Below the pieces are notes generated by a model that was not told the origin of the DNA, did not search any database, and saw only the letters and a program-made list of their open reading frames with translations. The position numbers and the translations under genes were made by a program. Of a stretch of DNA of 64,000 bases, positions 18,140 through 25,854 are shown piece by piece (positions within the stretch are counted from its first letter, which is position 1; the number at the start of each line of letters is the position of its first letter). Source of the DNA: Bacillota bacterium (GTDB lineage: Bacteria > Bacillota > UBA4882 > UBA8346); contig JAEVYU010000060.1 of assembly GCA_023392595.1 (NCBI GenBank), forward strand, positions 1 through 64,000, given 5' to 3'.

Positions 18140-18167
18140 ATTGCCATCGCTCTCCTTTGCATTTTTA

Positions 18168-18608
18168 TTAAAATGCGGCTGCCAACCTTCCGGAAAGCGC
18201 CTTCTCCAGATAATCGTCAAAATCGGTGGCCAAATCATACCTGCCGCCGAAATCATGATCGTGGGTAAATATGCAAGGGTTATCCGGTAAAAAGCCCACC
18301 GGGTTCCCGGAGCCATCCATTCCGATAACCACCATCCGGTCATACTCCGGCAATTCTTTACGAAACCGGGATGATACTTCAATGATCGAAGGGGTATAAA
18401 CAAATTGGGCTTCGCTTAAACCGAGGATCATAGCCTTACCGACGCCTCCCGAACCGAATTCTGCTAAAAAATCGTGGTAGCTGTCGGAAATTTTTACACC
18501 TAACCGTTCTTCGGCCTCGGCAATCTCCTTTGCAGTTGCCGGCCTTCCGAAGGCTTCCGGGACTTCAGCGCGAAGTCTGGTAATGGCTGCAATGTGTTCC
18601 ATTCTCAT
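18168..18608 (-). CDS. SMI1/KNR4 (SUKH) family protein
   Basis: This is a 146-residue SUKH-fold protein. The diagnostic N-terminal motif is present (ATAKEIAEAEERLGVKISDS followed by YHDFLAEFGSGG). A conserved MVVIGMDGSGNPVGF strand pair and a DFDDYLEKAL helix follow. SUKH proteins are common immunity proteins that bind diverse nuclease and other toxins. AAGGAAG lies upstream of the ATG. It is the first gene of the array and its start marks the likely 5' end of the 18-kb operon. Confidence 0.88.
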   Translation of the reverse strand: MRMEHIAAITRLRAEVPEAFGRPATAKEIAEAEERLGVKISDSYHDFLAEFGSGGVGKAMILGLSEAQFVYTPSIIEVSSRFRKELPEYDRMVVIGMDGSGNPVGFLPDNPCIFTHDHDFGGRYDLATDFDDYLEKALSGRLAAAF

Positions 18609-18647
18609 TGGTATATCTTCCTTTCACAAAACAATTGACACCATTTC

Positions 18648-18758
18648 TATGTGGGAGACATGGCAATCACGCTCCAATTCGGCACGAAAGGTTTCCCCGG
18701 AGGACATTTTGACATGCAATGTTGTAAAAGCCGGTCCGTTTTTAATTTGATAATCCAT
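18648..18758 (-). pseudogene. Decayed 5' fragment of an AIM24/TIGR00266 gene
   Basis: The frame from ATG 18758 encodes MDYQIKNGPAFTTLHVKMSS then GETFRAE. It matches the N-terminus of the intact gene ending at 21767 (MEYQIENGPVFTTLQVKMAP). The reading frame is lost after about 30 codons and similarity stops near 18648, just before the SUKH gene. Its upstream region is also duplicated. It is a truncated copy, not a functional gene. Confidence 0.8.
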
Positions 18759-18900
18759 TCCAATCAACTTTTTTCTTTTATGAATAATCAATTTTCCCTG
18801 AATTACTATCTTTTCTTTATTTCGTCAAAAATTAGTTTTTCCATCCTAAATTAAAGGGTGAACTTTTTCACCCTTAAGAATGCTTTTTGTTAAAAGACTG
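18648..18900. repeat. Direct repeat copy 1 (promoter plus 5' end of AIM24 gene)
   Basis: About 250 bases closely match 21658-21905. Shared blocks include CAATTTTCCCTGA, TTTCGTCAAAAATTAGTTTT and the hairpin AAGGGTGAACTTTTTCACCC. The two copies flank the beta-propeller and LURP-one genes in direct orientation, about 3 kb apart. Confidence 0.85.
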
Positions 18901-19005
18901 GTTTCAAATCGAGTAGGCGGCCGATGATGAATTTATCTGACACTATCTACCAGCACTTTGGATTTCCACCCATTAGATGATTGCGCCCATGCCGGGCGCA
19001 CCCAT

Positions 19006-19045
19006 AACAAAGCTCTTCCGGTTAATAGCCGGAAGAGCTTTGTTT
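19006..19045 (-). terminator. Perfect 16-bp inverted repeat, probable terminator
   Basis: AACAAAGCTCTTCCGG is repeated in inverted form after a seven-base loop. It lies 85 bases beyond the stop of the beta-propeller gene. The downstream T tract on the minus strand is short (TTTGTTATGG), so it may act bidirectionally or as a processing hairpin. The rest of 18759-19129 contains only the duplicated AIM24 leader and no gene that I can see. Confidence 0.6.
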
Positions 19046-19129
19046 CAAAAACAATACGGATTTGGGTTCGTTTTTTATCCATCCCGACTTACTCGGAACT
19101 GTGAGAGTCAGGGATTATACTCCCCCCTG

Positions 19130-20242
19130 CTAGAGTGCAAAGATTTTGACTTCCCCTTTGCCAACTTCCCCACCATCCGTGGCGACAGCCATAAACTTGT
19201 TATCAGGGCTGAAGGCAATGCCTGTAACCGCAGTGGGAAGCGAATATTGTCCTTCGGTCTGAAAAGTTTTCAGCAAAGTGCCATCTTTCGAATATAAAGC
19301 CAGGCCGCTTTCTTCGAAAGCCACCGCAAACAAATTACCGTCCCGGCTGGCTCGAATCAGTGTATAACTGGAGTCAGCCGCTTTTTTGAGAGTTTTAATG
19401 AGCTTTCCGTCACTGGACCAAAATGCCAAGTCCGTTTTAACCACTACAATGGTACCATCGCTTAAGATAGCGACATCTTTACCATTATAACTGGAAGTCA
19501 GCGGGTCACCGGTATCAATGGCCGTCACCAAAGTTCCTTTTGCCAGATCCCATACTTTTACTTGTTCATCCCTGGATATGGTAACGAATTTACTGCCATC
19601 CACGCTAAAGCTGCAACCATAGACCGATGTATCGTCATACCCTTTGAAAAGTTTTACCTTCCCGGTAGCCAAATCCCTGGATTTAACTCCACCGAAATTA
19701 TCTGTTTTCGTTACATTCACCAAACTCTTTCCATCCCGGGAGAATAATAAGCGGTAACTTTTAGAGGTTTCAATTTCAGAGTTAACCGAAGCCTCATCGG
19801 CATTTTTAGCGATTGCACCAAGCTTTTTGATATTCGTTCCGTTTTCATCCCAAAGATAGATTTGAGCGGGATTGGTATATGCAAATGTGGCAATAGTATT
19901 ATTGGCGTAATCCATAACATTGATATCCGGCCCGTCTTTAACTCCAAATCGTTTCATGACGGTCCCGTCGGTTTTGCAAACATTAATAACATTTTTGTAG
20001 GCAAAGACAATTTTTGATCCATCGGAACTAAAGCAAACATCTACAACCGGGCCATCAGCTGCTATTGTAACATTAGCCGAGCTTTGTTCTGATTGCTTCT
20101 GGGAAGGTTCTTGGGCGGGTTGGTCTTTTTTTTCTTTTATGGGGTTGTTCCCTATCGGAAGACGAAGCCCCCCTGCAAACACTGTAACAGATAAACATAA
20201 CAACGAAATCATACCCATGAATAGAAATAATTTTTTGTTCAT
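19130..20242 (-). CDS. Secreted WD40-like beta-propeller protein
   Basis: A signal peptide is visible (KKLFLFMGMISLLCLSVTVFAGG), cut after residue ~23. A Gln/Ser/Lys-rich linker follows to residue ~55, and then WD40-like blades with SDGSKIVFAY, SRDGKSLVNV, VDGSKFVTISRDEQVKVWDL and SPDNKFMAVATDGGEV. The fold predicts a protein-binding propeller outside the cytoplasm. No enzymatic motif is visible. The start has AAGGAGC upstream. It is followed by the strong hairpin at 19006-19045, so it is probably the end of a transcript. Confidence 0.85.
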   Translation of the reverse strand: MNKKLFLFMGMISLLCLSVTVFAGGLRLPIGNNPIKEKKDQPAQEPSQKQSEQSSANVTIAADGPVVDVCFSSDGSKIVFAYKNVINVCKTDGTVMKRFGVKDGPDINVMDYANNTIATFAYTNPAQIYLWDENGTNIKKLGAIAKNADEASVNSEIETSKSYRLLFSRDGKSLVNVTKTDNFGGVKSRDLATGKVKLFKGYDDTSVYGCSFSVDGSKFVTISRDEQVKVWDLAKGTLVTAIDTGDPLTSSYNGKDVAILSDGTIVVVKTDLAFWSSDGKLIKTLKKAADSSYTLIRASRDGNLFAVAFEESGLALYSKDGTLLKTFQTEGQYSLPTAVTGIAFSPDNKFMAVATDGGEVGKGEVKIFAL

Positions 20243-20340
20243 TTTCTTGCTCCTTAATTTAAGAAATTTTTGTATAATTACTCCTTCTATACTATAATAC
20301 CGGCTTTCATCCGTTTAAAGATGAACATTACATCCCAAGC

Positions 20341-20378
20341 GCAACGGCAGGGGTAGAAATCGTCACCCCTGCCCTTGC
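20341..20378. terminator. GC-rich hairpin between LURP-one and beta-propeller genes
   Basis: GCAACGGCAGGGGT pairs with ACCCCTGCCCTTGC with one mismatch around a ten-base loop. There is no T run on either side, so it may be a transcript-processing or partial termination structure after the LURP-one gene. Confidence 0.45.
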
Positions 20379-20435
20379 TTACAAACAACCTCTATTCATT
20401 TTCGGTTCTGAGTTAAAAAAGCCTACTCCAAATGA

Positions 20436-21026
20436 TTATTTTCCCTCTTTAAAAACGGTATCGATGGCCAATCCCGCCGCCAATAACAGAGCTACCCGAT
20501 TGGGATCAAGTTCTGCGGCTTCCTCCAGGGAAACTACATAATTATCCGCACTGGTAAATATCTCTTTGACCGCTCCAGCCCATTTCTTGGTGATAGTCCC
20601 TATAACCCGGTTGTCTGTGCCGACAAATTGGAAATTCCAACCTTTCCAGTCGCCCTTGATCTCCGCCACCTTGTTTTCTGCCGGATCAAAGACCCAAAAC
20701 CCTCCCCCGATTGTAAACACTTTGCTTTTGAAAAAACCGAGGCACTCACCGGTTTGATTCAATACCGATATCTTCGATCGAAGCAAGGAAAAGGGTTTAC
20801 TGATCGAAAATACAACACCTTGCCCCTCGTTATCATAAATATTAATTTTATTCGGCAGCATTTGTTTCTTGACGAGCAACCTTAAAAATTTAATCATACC
20901 GCCGGGTTCTTCTTTGGCCGCAGCAATCTGTTTACCGGTTTCAGGATCAAAAATATCGTAGGTACCCGCTAATTTCATGAATTCAACTTGCTCTTTGATT
21001 AAAAATACTTTTCTGTCAAGCAACAT
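20436..21026 (-). CDS. LURP-one / phospholipid-scramblase-related protein
   Basis: The 196-residue protein fits the Tubby-like LURP-one/scramblase fold: FLIKEQVEFMKLAGTYDIFD, IYDNEGQGVVFSISKP, GFFKSKVFTIGGGFWVFDP, FVGTDNRVIGTITKKWAG, and a C-terminal hydrophobic helix (VALLLAAGLAIDTVF). Such proteins form a 12-stranded barrel around a buried helix and may associate with membranes; bacterial functions are not defined. ATG 21026 has GGAGGAG upstream; the longer TTG start is part of that site. It sits between the propeller and AIM24 genes. Confidence 0.8.
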   Translation of the reverse strand: MLLDRKVFLIKEQVEFMKLAGTYDIFDPETGKQIAAAKEEPGGMIKFLRLLVKKQMLPNKINIYDNEGQGVVFSISKPFSLLRSKISVLNQTGECLGFFKSKVFTIGGGFWVFDPAENKVAEIKGDWKGWNFQFVGTDNRVIGTITKKWAGAVKEIFTSADNYVVSLEEAAELDPNRVALLLAAGLAIDTVFKEGK

Positions 21027-21089
21027 TTTTTTCTCCTCCAAAATATATGTTTGTTATAAAACCAACTTCCTCTGCTACCGATTATCTCT

Positions 21090-21767
21090 TTAGCCGTTTT
21101 GCTTCGGCAGGAAAGGCGCAATCATCTTAGCCAAAGCCGGCAGGTTGCGGGTTTGAATCCAGATGGAACCGGGTCCTTTATACTCACAAACGATTCCTTC
21201 TCCGGAGGCCACCGTGTTAAACAAACCTTTAGCCGCTTTTTTGATCTGGTATTGTACCGATGCCTCAAAAGCAACGATATGACCGGTATCCACGATAAAA
21301 CTTTCACCCCCGGCCAATTTTCTCTCAATAATCGCGCCATAGGAATTGAGAAACACTGTCCCGTTCCCGGAGATTTTCTGTAGAAACAATCCCTCGCCGC
21401 TAATCATCCCCTTCAGAGAACCTTGCGTGGAAAGTTCCAACTCCGGACTCCCTCCTAAGTAAGCTCCACTTTGCGCGAAAAGTGTCTCTCCGGCCAAATT
21501 GAAGCGAACAATATCACCGGGGATGGATGGGGCCAAAATCAATTCCCCAGCGCCGCCGGTCGCTTTATATAGGGTAGCAAACAGCGACTCACCGCCTACT
21601 GCGGCTTTAAGAGTTCCCAATAATCCTTTTCCGGAAGATTTGGCCTCCAGTTCGACGGTGGGGGACATGGCAATCATCGCTCCGGACTCGGCGCGAAACG
21701 TTTCCCCGGGAGCCATTTTAACCTGCAATGTTGTAAAAACCGGCCCGTTTTCAATTTGATACTCCAT
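21090..21767 (-). CDS. AIM24 / TIGR00266 family protein
   Basis: This 225-residue protein of the AIM24 beta-barrel family has MEYQIENGPVFTTLQVKMAP, GETFRAESGAMIAMSP, SSGKGLLGTLKAAVGGES, GEGLFLQKISGNGTVFL and a C-terminal VCEYKGPGSIWIQTRNL. The role in bacteria is unknown. AAGGAG precedes ATG 21767. The upstream region with a hairpin and a possible promoter (TTGACG, 17 bases, TAAATC) is duplicated near 18.8 kb. Confidence 0.88.
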   Translation of the reverse strand: MEYQIENGPVFTTLQVKMAPGETFRAESGAMIAMSPTVELEAKSSGKGLLGTLKAAVGGESLFATLYKATGGAGELILAPSIPGDIVRFNLAGETLFAQSGAYLGGSPELELSTQGSLKGMISGEGLFLQKISGNGTVFLNSYGAIIERKLAGGESFIVDTGHIVAFEASVQYQIKKAAKGLFNTVASGEGIVCEYKGPGSIWIQTRNLPALAKMIAPFLPKQNG

Positions 21768-21905
21768 TCCAATCAACTCCTTTCTTTTGTAAATAAGCAA
21801 TTTTCCCTGATTTACTATCTTTTCTTTATTTCGTCAAAAATTAGTTTTTTCATCCTAAATGATAGGGTGAACTTTTTCACCCTTAAGAGTTTTTTTTCTT
21901 TAAAA
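21658..21905. repeat. Direct repeat copy 2 (intact AIM24 5' end and leader)
   Basis: This is the partner of 18648-18900. The upstream half keeps the same hairpin, AAGGGTG paired with CACCCTT, and the same possible promoter. Conservation of non-coding sequence between the copies argues for a recent segmental duplication. Confidence 0.85.
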
Positions 21906-21927
21906 ACCGGTCTATCAATATAAAAAA

Positions 21928-22042
21928 GAGGCTGTTGCAAAAGGTAAAATCAACGAGAAATACAATATACCATCAACAATAGGTAAAGTTTTACATATAT
22001 TGTATTTCTCTATCGATAAATCTTATTTTGCGACAGACCCTT
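21928..22042. mobile_element. MITE-like palindromic element, copy A
   Basis: An imperfect palindrome starts GAGGCTGTTGCAAAA and ends TTTTGCGACAGACC, with an inner pair GAAATACAATAT / ATATTGTATTTC. It has no coding capacity. Related copies are at 32337-32442 and 59574-59688. The terminal sequence resembles the ends of IS1182-type elements in Firmicutes as I remember them; that link needs a database check. Confidence 0.7.
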
Positions 22043-22094
22043 AATTTTATCTTGAGACTTATTGATTAATTTTAATAAATCCGCTAATTCCTTA

Positions 22095-22217
22095 GTAGAG
22101 CGTATCGTAAATAAATGGTAATCATAAATGGGGAAGATACGCTCTACTTAAGTAAAACGTTCCCCATCATTGAGTGCGCGTGCGTGCGCACGCGAGTTAT
22201 TTAGAGAACGTTTTACT
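22095..22217. repeat. Two adjacent long inverted repeats with an alternating-purine core
   Basis: GTAGAGCGTATC (22095-22106) pairs with GATACGCTCTAC (22136-22147). Directly after, AGTAAAACGTT (22151-22161) pairs with AACGTTTTACT (22207-22217). The second loop holds a GC-rich alternating stretch, GCGCGTGCGTGCGCACGCG. The second hairpin ends ten bases from the response-regulator stop and could terminate that transcript. Apart from this and the MITE, the gap 21768-22226 contains only the AIM24 leader. Confidence 0.75.
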
Positions 22218-22226
22218 AGTATGCTT

Positions 22227-22853
22227 TTACTTTTCCACTATTCCCTTTAAGCTGACTTTTTCAACCGCTTCTTTGGTATTTTTGACTTTTAATTTTTTCA
22301 GAATGCTTTTAATCTGGGTTTTAATGGTATTTTGAGTTTTATAGAGCTTCAGTCCAATCTCAGCTTGGGTATAGCCTTGTTCAATAAGCTTAAATATCTC
22401 CTTTTCAGGGCCGGACAATTCCTGAAGCTGCTCTTCTTTTTTCAGCCGGGAGAATTCGCTGATTAACAATTTAAACGGCATCTCGTTTTTATATAGCAAC
22501 CGGATGGTATTGGGAATTTCCAGGTAATTCTCTTTCAGTATGTAATGCAAGGCACCGGCCGTAAAAGAATCCACAATGGTTGAGGCGTCATCGATACCGG
22601 TCAGCATGATTATTTTGGCGTTACTGAATTTTACGATTTCAATTGCAGCGACGATACCGTCACTTTCATTTCCGTTTAAATTAATATCCATCAAAATGAG
22701 ATCCATTTCCAATGATTTGGCCAGACCGATAGCTTCTACTTTATTGGATGCCATCCCAACAACCATCATATCGGGTTGTTTATTGATAAAATTGGTGATA
22801 GCCTTTTGAAAGATTAAATCATCCTCTACTATGGCTACTCTGATATTCTCCAT
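22227..22853 (-). CDS. Response regulator, receiver plus LuxR-type HTH
   Basis: The 208-residue protein has a receiver domain with the acidic pair EDD (10-12), phospho-acceptor D56 in LILMDINLNG, LTG near 85 and ILKEN with the conserved lysine near 107. Residues ~145-208 form a LuxR/NarL-type HTH (LSGPEKEIFKLIEQGYTQAE, then KTQNTIKTQIKSILKKLKV). It is a DNA-binding transcriptional regulator activated by phosphorylation. It begins five bases after the sensor kinase stop, so the two genes form one operon and a cognate pair. Confidence 0.92.
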   Translation of the reverse strand: MENIRVAIVEDDLIFQKAITNFINKQPDMMVVGMASNKVEAIGLAKSLEMDLILMDINLNGNESDGIVAAIEIVKFSNAKIIMLTGIDDASTIVDSFTAGALHYILKENYLEIPNTIRLLYKNEMPFKLLISEFSRLKKEEQLQELSGPEKEIFKLIEQGYTQAEIGLKLYKTQNTIKTQIKSILKKLKVKNTKEAVEKVSLKGIVEK

Positions 22854-22858
22854 AATAC

Positions 22859-24307
22859 CTACTCCTTACAAGCCAAACAGCAACCGGGGACAAATTCTTT
22901 GCTCGGGGTTATTACCACCTTATTCTTGGGAAAAAACAGATGAATTGTAGTGCCGATATGCTTCTCGCTTTTGACTTCAAGCGAAGCCCCATGCTCTTTC
23001 AGGATATTATAGCAATGCGATAAACCCAATCCAAAATTGTTTCGTGTCGCTTTGGTCGTAAAGAAAGGTTCTATTACATGCGGGAGGTCCTCTTTATTTA
23101 TGCCGATGCCGTTATCCTTCACCACAACAGTCAAACCTCCCGTTGTTAAAACAGCTTCAATGGTTAATTTGCCTCCACCGGCCATCGCTTCCACGGCGTT
23201 CTGAAATAAATTCACAAACACTTCCTGTAAATACACGTTATCGCTTAGGATTGTAATGTTATCGCTGACATGTTTCTCAATATCAATATTCTTGGATTTG
23301 ACTGGAACAGCAACATATTTCAGTCCAACCCCAATGATTTCCGACAAATTGTTTTGGGTTAATTTAAATTTACCCGGGTCAATTGTGTTTTTTTGCAATT
23401 TTTTCATCATATTGGATAAATGTTCCAACGATGCCGATACCATTTGAAAGTTCTCATTTATCTCACGCGCACAGGCGCCATCATATTTATCCAGGCAAGC
23501 TAAGGAAAGCTTCATATTGGTCATACAGACCGAGATATTGGTAATCTCATTCTTTAAGGAATGATTCAATATTTTTATGCCACTGTCCATGATATTCATG
23601 ATATTGCTTAGATTTTGCTTCTCAATCCGTAACTTAATACCTAGTACTCCATTTTTGATGAGAAAATATAAAAATAAGACAAACATGTAAATTATGATGT
23701 AAATATTGTAGTCCCAATATCTCCAGGATCTGTCGGCCGGAAGACCCGCCAGCAGGTAAGAAGTTATCGAAGTCAAAGCAATGCCCGGGACGGCTATCAA
23801 ACAAAATATAAGCCGTTGTCTTTTGAAGCTGGGAATATCCTCTTTTCGATATGCGTAAATCTGCAGCGCACAGCTGATGAAGGAATAGGGGACCGCCCAA
23901 ATCGAAAAAAACCTATAATAAATAGTGCATTGATAAGTGTTTTTTATACCATAGTCGTGGGTAGGGTAATTAAGAAATGTGATTGCCATGGGAACGAGCA
24001 ACAGCAGCATAACGACTTTTTTATATTTCGGAGCCAAGACGCCCGAGTAGCTAAGTCCAAACATTAAAGCAAAGTATGGCGTGAAATAGTGGGCTATCGC
24101 TGAAATAATCACTTCAATGATCTCTTGGGTTTCACCGGATAACCCAAGGTAATTCTGGATTAAGGTTGTATTCCCGGACCAGAATAGGCAAAATCCCCCT
24201 AATCCCGCCAGAAATGCCAATCCCATTGCCCAACGGGTCGATTCGGTTTTATAATCAGCAATCCTAAATATAATTGCCATAGTCCACATGGTTAAGGCAA
24301 TAATCAT
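22859..24307 (-). CDS. Membrane sensor histidine kinase
   Basis: About seven hydrophobic helices occupy residues 1-225, followed by a dimerisation segment with phospho-acceptor H249 in ILNHSLKNEI. The HATPase domain has FVNLFQNAVEAM (N box), VVKDNGIGI (G1), PFFTTKATRNN (F) and FGLGLSHCYNIL (G2). No periplasmic sensor domain is present, so the signal is probably sensed within or near the membrane. The C-terminus ends in an odd cysteine cluster (PGCCLACKE). The ribosome site upstream of ATG 24307 is weak. It pairs with the response regulator directly downstream. Confidence 0.9.
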   Translation of the reverse strand: MIIALTMWTMAIIFRIADYKTESTRWAMGLAFLAGLGGFCLFWSGNTTLIQNYLGLSGETQEIIEVIISAIAHYFTPYFALMFGLSYSGVLAPKYKKVVMLLLLVPMAITFLNYPTHDYGIKNTYQCTIYYRFFSIWAVPYSFISCALQIYAYRKEDIPSFKRQRLIFCLIAVPGIALTSITSYLLAGLPADRSWRYWDYNIYIIIYMFVLFLYFLIKNGVLGIKLRIEKQNLSNIMNIMDSGIKILNHSLKNEITNISVCMTNMKLSLACLDKYDGACAREINENFQMVSASLEHLSNMMKKLQKNTIDPGKFKLTQNNLSEIIGVGLKYVAVPVKSKNIDIEKHVSDNITILSDNVYLQEVFVNLFQNAVEAMAGGGKLTIEAVLTTGGLTVVVKDNGIGINKEDLPHVIEPFFTTKATRNNFGLGLSHCYNILKEHGASLEVKSEKHIGTTIHLFFPKNKVVITPSKEFVPGCCLACKE

Positions 24308-24373
24308 TGAATGAAACGTCTCTTTCGCGCTTGTACTTTTTGATTATTTTCCAAAATGAATGATTCATTGGTT

Positions 24374-24402
24374 ATTATAACAATATTATGGTATTTATGC
24401 AA
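24374..24402 (-). promoter_or_regulatory. Sigma-A-type promoter for the two-component operon
   Basis: On the minus strand TTGCAT and TATAAT are separated by 17 bases, ending about 65 bases upstream of the histidine kinase start codon. Confidence 0.65.
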
Positions 24403-24450
24403 CAAAATAAGCCTTTAACAAATGCTCCATCCATTCGGATAAAGGCGTTT

Positions 24451-25017
24451 TCAGTACCCCTTGCCTCGGAGTAAGCCGGCGGAAGCGACAAACTTCAAAG
24501 CATCCTCGGCAGAAACCTCTACCGGCTCCACCCAACATTGGGGGACCAAAACCAAATTCCCAGCCCATTGCATCGACTGCATCAGATATACCGCCACATA
24601 TCCTTCGGGGATAAACAGGCTCACTTCATCATTGGTCAGGAAACCTAAAAACTTTAGGCCACCGGGCATATTGACCCTCACCAGGCGCGAAAAACTATTT
24701 TTGTTTCCCGCAAAAGAATTTACCGTATCCTTGATGATCCCATAGATGCTGCCGAACAAAGGAACTCTCAACAACACCCGGTCGAACTGACGGAATAATT
24801 TATTGGTTAACCAGTAGGAAGCCAGCAATCCGGCGAGAAATATGATGATGATGGTAGCCAGGAAACCGATGCCGGGGAAGTAAACTCCAACCCGCCGCAA
24901 TAACCCTTCAAATATTCCATCGGTCAATTGATAGAGCAAGTACAAGATATACAGTGTCAAAGCAATGGGAGCCAAGGTGAAAATTCCTTTTACAAAAATC
25001 CCGAGCAATTTTTTCAA
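24451..25017 (-). CDS. DUF502 family membrane protein
   Basis: The 188-residue protein has two membrane helices (FTLAPIALTLYILYLLYQL and GFLATIIIIFLAGLLASYWL). The conserved DUF502 core follows: RVPLFGSIYGIIKDTVNSF and LVLVPQCWVEPVEVSAEDAL. The start is a TTG seven bases after AAAGGAG. The function of the family is not established. It lies between the two-component pair and the AlkD-like gene, with gaps of over 100 bases on both sides, so it is probably monocistronic. Confidence 0.88.
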   Translation of the reverse strand: MKKLLGIFVKGIFTLAPIALTLYILYLLYQLTDGIFEGLLRRVGVYFPGIGFLATIIIIFLAGLLASYWLTNKLFRQFDRVLLRVPLFGSIYGIIKDTVNSFAGNKNSFSRLVRVNMPGGLKFLGFLTNDEVSLFIPEGYVAVYLMQSMQWAGNLVLVPQCWVEPVEVSAEDALKFVASAGLLRGKGY

Positions 25018-25154
25018 GGTTACACTCCTTTTTTACTAAATGCGATATACCGCTGTATCACCGCGATTCCAGAGGTCCCTTTACTTTTTATCCATGGGAT
25101 TTAGCCCGAGGTTACCCTGAAACCATATTTTGATGCTTCCTATTATGCCCCATT

Positions 25155-25835
25155 TTACCGTTTCAGCTTCCCAATCAAGGCCTTCGTTTCCTCATCGATA
25201 CACAACGACTCTCTGATTTTCTGGAGCGCTTTATTAAAAGTAAAGGTATCCCAATGGTTCTGTTGTAAATAGGGCATGGTTTTTTCAGGGAATTTCACAA
25301 AACAAATCGAAACCACCCAGGCTACCGCCATTTTAGCATAATAACCATCATGGTTTACTTGGCTTAAACTCACCAGCACTCTGTCAATGTACTCTTGATT
25401 CAGGTAAAAATTCAGCAACATGACCACAGCAAAACGGATCTCAAATTCTCTACCAGAACGCAAATAGGGCTGTAAAAACCCCCAAACCCGTATCATATGG
25501 CTCTGGGTAATTTTAAGATTGCTGCAAAAGCTGTCGCAAACTCCCCAATTATTAATTTTAGGTATAAAATCGGCGGTAAAATTCAGAATTTCCTCAATAT
25601 CCCCTTTGGCATAGCCAATGACTAAACCCTGTAACATGATTTCTTCATAATAATCGCCTTGTGCTGCCGATAAAAAGCCCCGCCAGTCGCCTTGGGCGAC
25701 TTCCTTGGCCAGCTTCCTGATGGCCGGGAGTCTAACTCCCAAAATATTATCGATTCCGGGGAGCAATCCGCTCTGAAACTTCCGGTAGGGTTCGTCCGCC
25801 AACTCGAAAATGCGTTCCCTTAAAGTTTTTCCCAT
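25155..25835 (-). CDS. AlkD-like DNA alkylation repair protein
   Basis: The 226-residue protein fits the HEAT-like AlkD family: LPGIDNILGVRLPAIRKLAK, the helix EEIMLQGLVIGYAKGD, NNWGVCDSFCSNLK, RFAVVMLLNFYL and YYAKMAVAWVVSICFVKFP. AlkD removes positively charged alkylated bases without base flipping; whether this member is active is not shown. ATG 25835 is chosen because the longer frame overlaps the asparaginase gene. It lies 20 bases downstream of asparaginase and is likely co-transcribed. Confidence 0.85.
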   Translation of the reverse strand: MGKTLRERIFELADEPYRKFQSGLLPGIDNILGVRLPAIRKLAKEVAQGDWRGFLSAAQGDYYEEIMLQGLVIGYAKGDIEEILNFTADFIPKINNWGVCDSFCSNLKITQSHMIRVWGFLQPYLRSGREFEIRFAVVMLLNFYLNQEYIDRVLVSLSQVNHDGYYAKMAVAWVVSICFVKFPEKTMPYLQQNHWDTFTFNKALQKIRESLCIDEETKALIGKLKR

Positions 25836-25854
25836 GAGGTAACCACTCTTCTTT

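Noticed and set aside
18651..18854. 67-codon plus-strand frame
   Set aside because: It is antisense to the decayed AIM24 copy and its leader.
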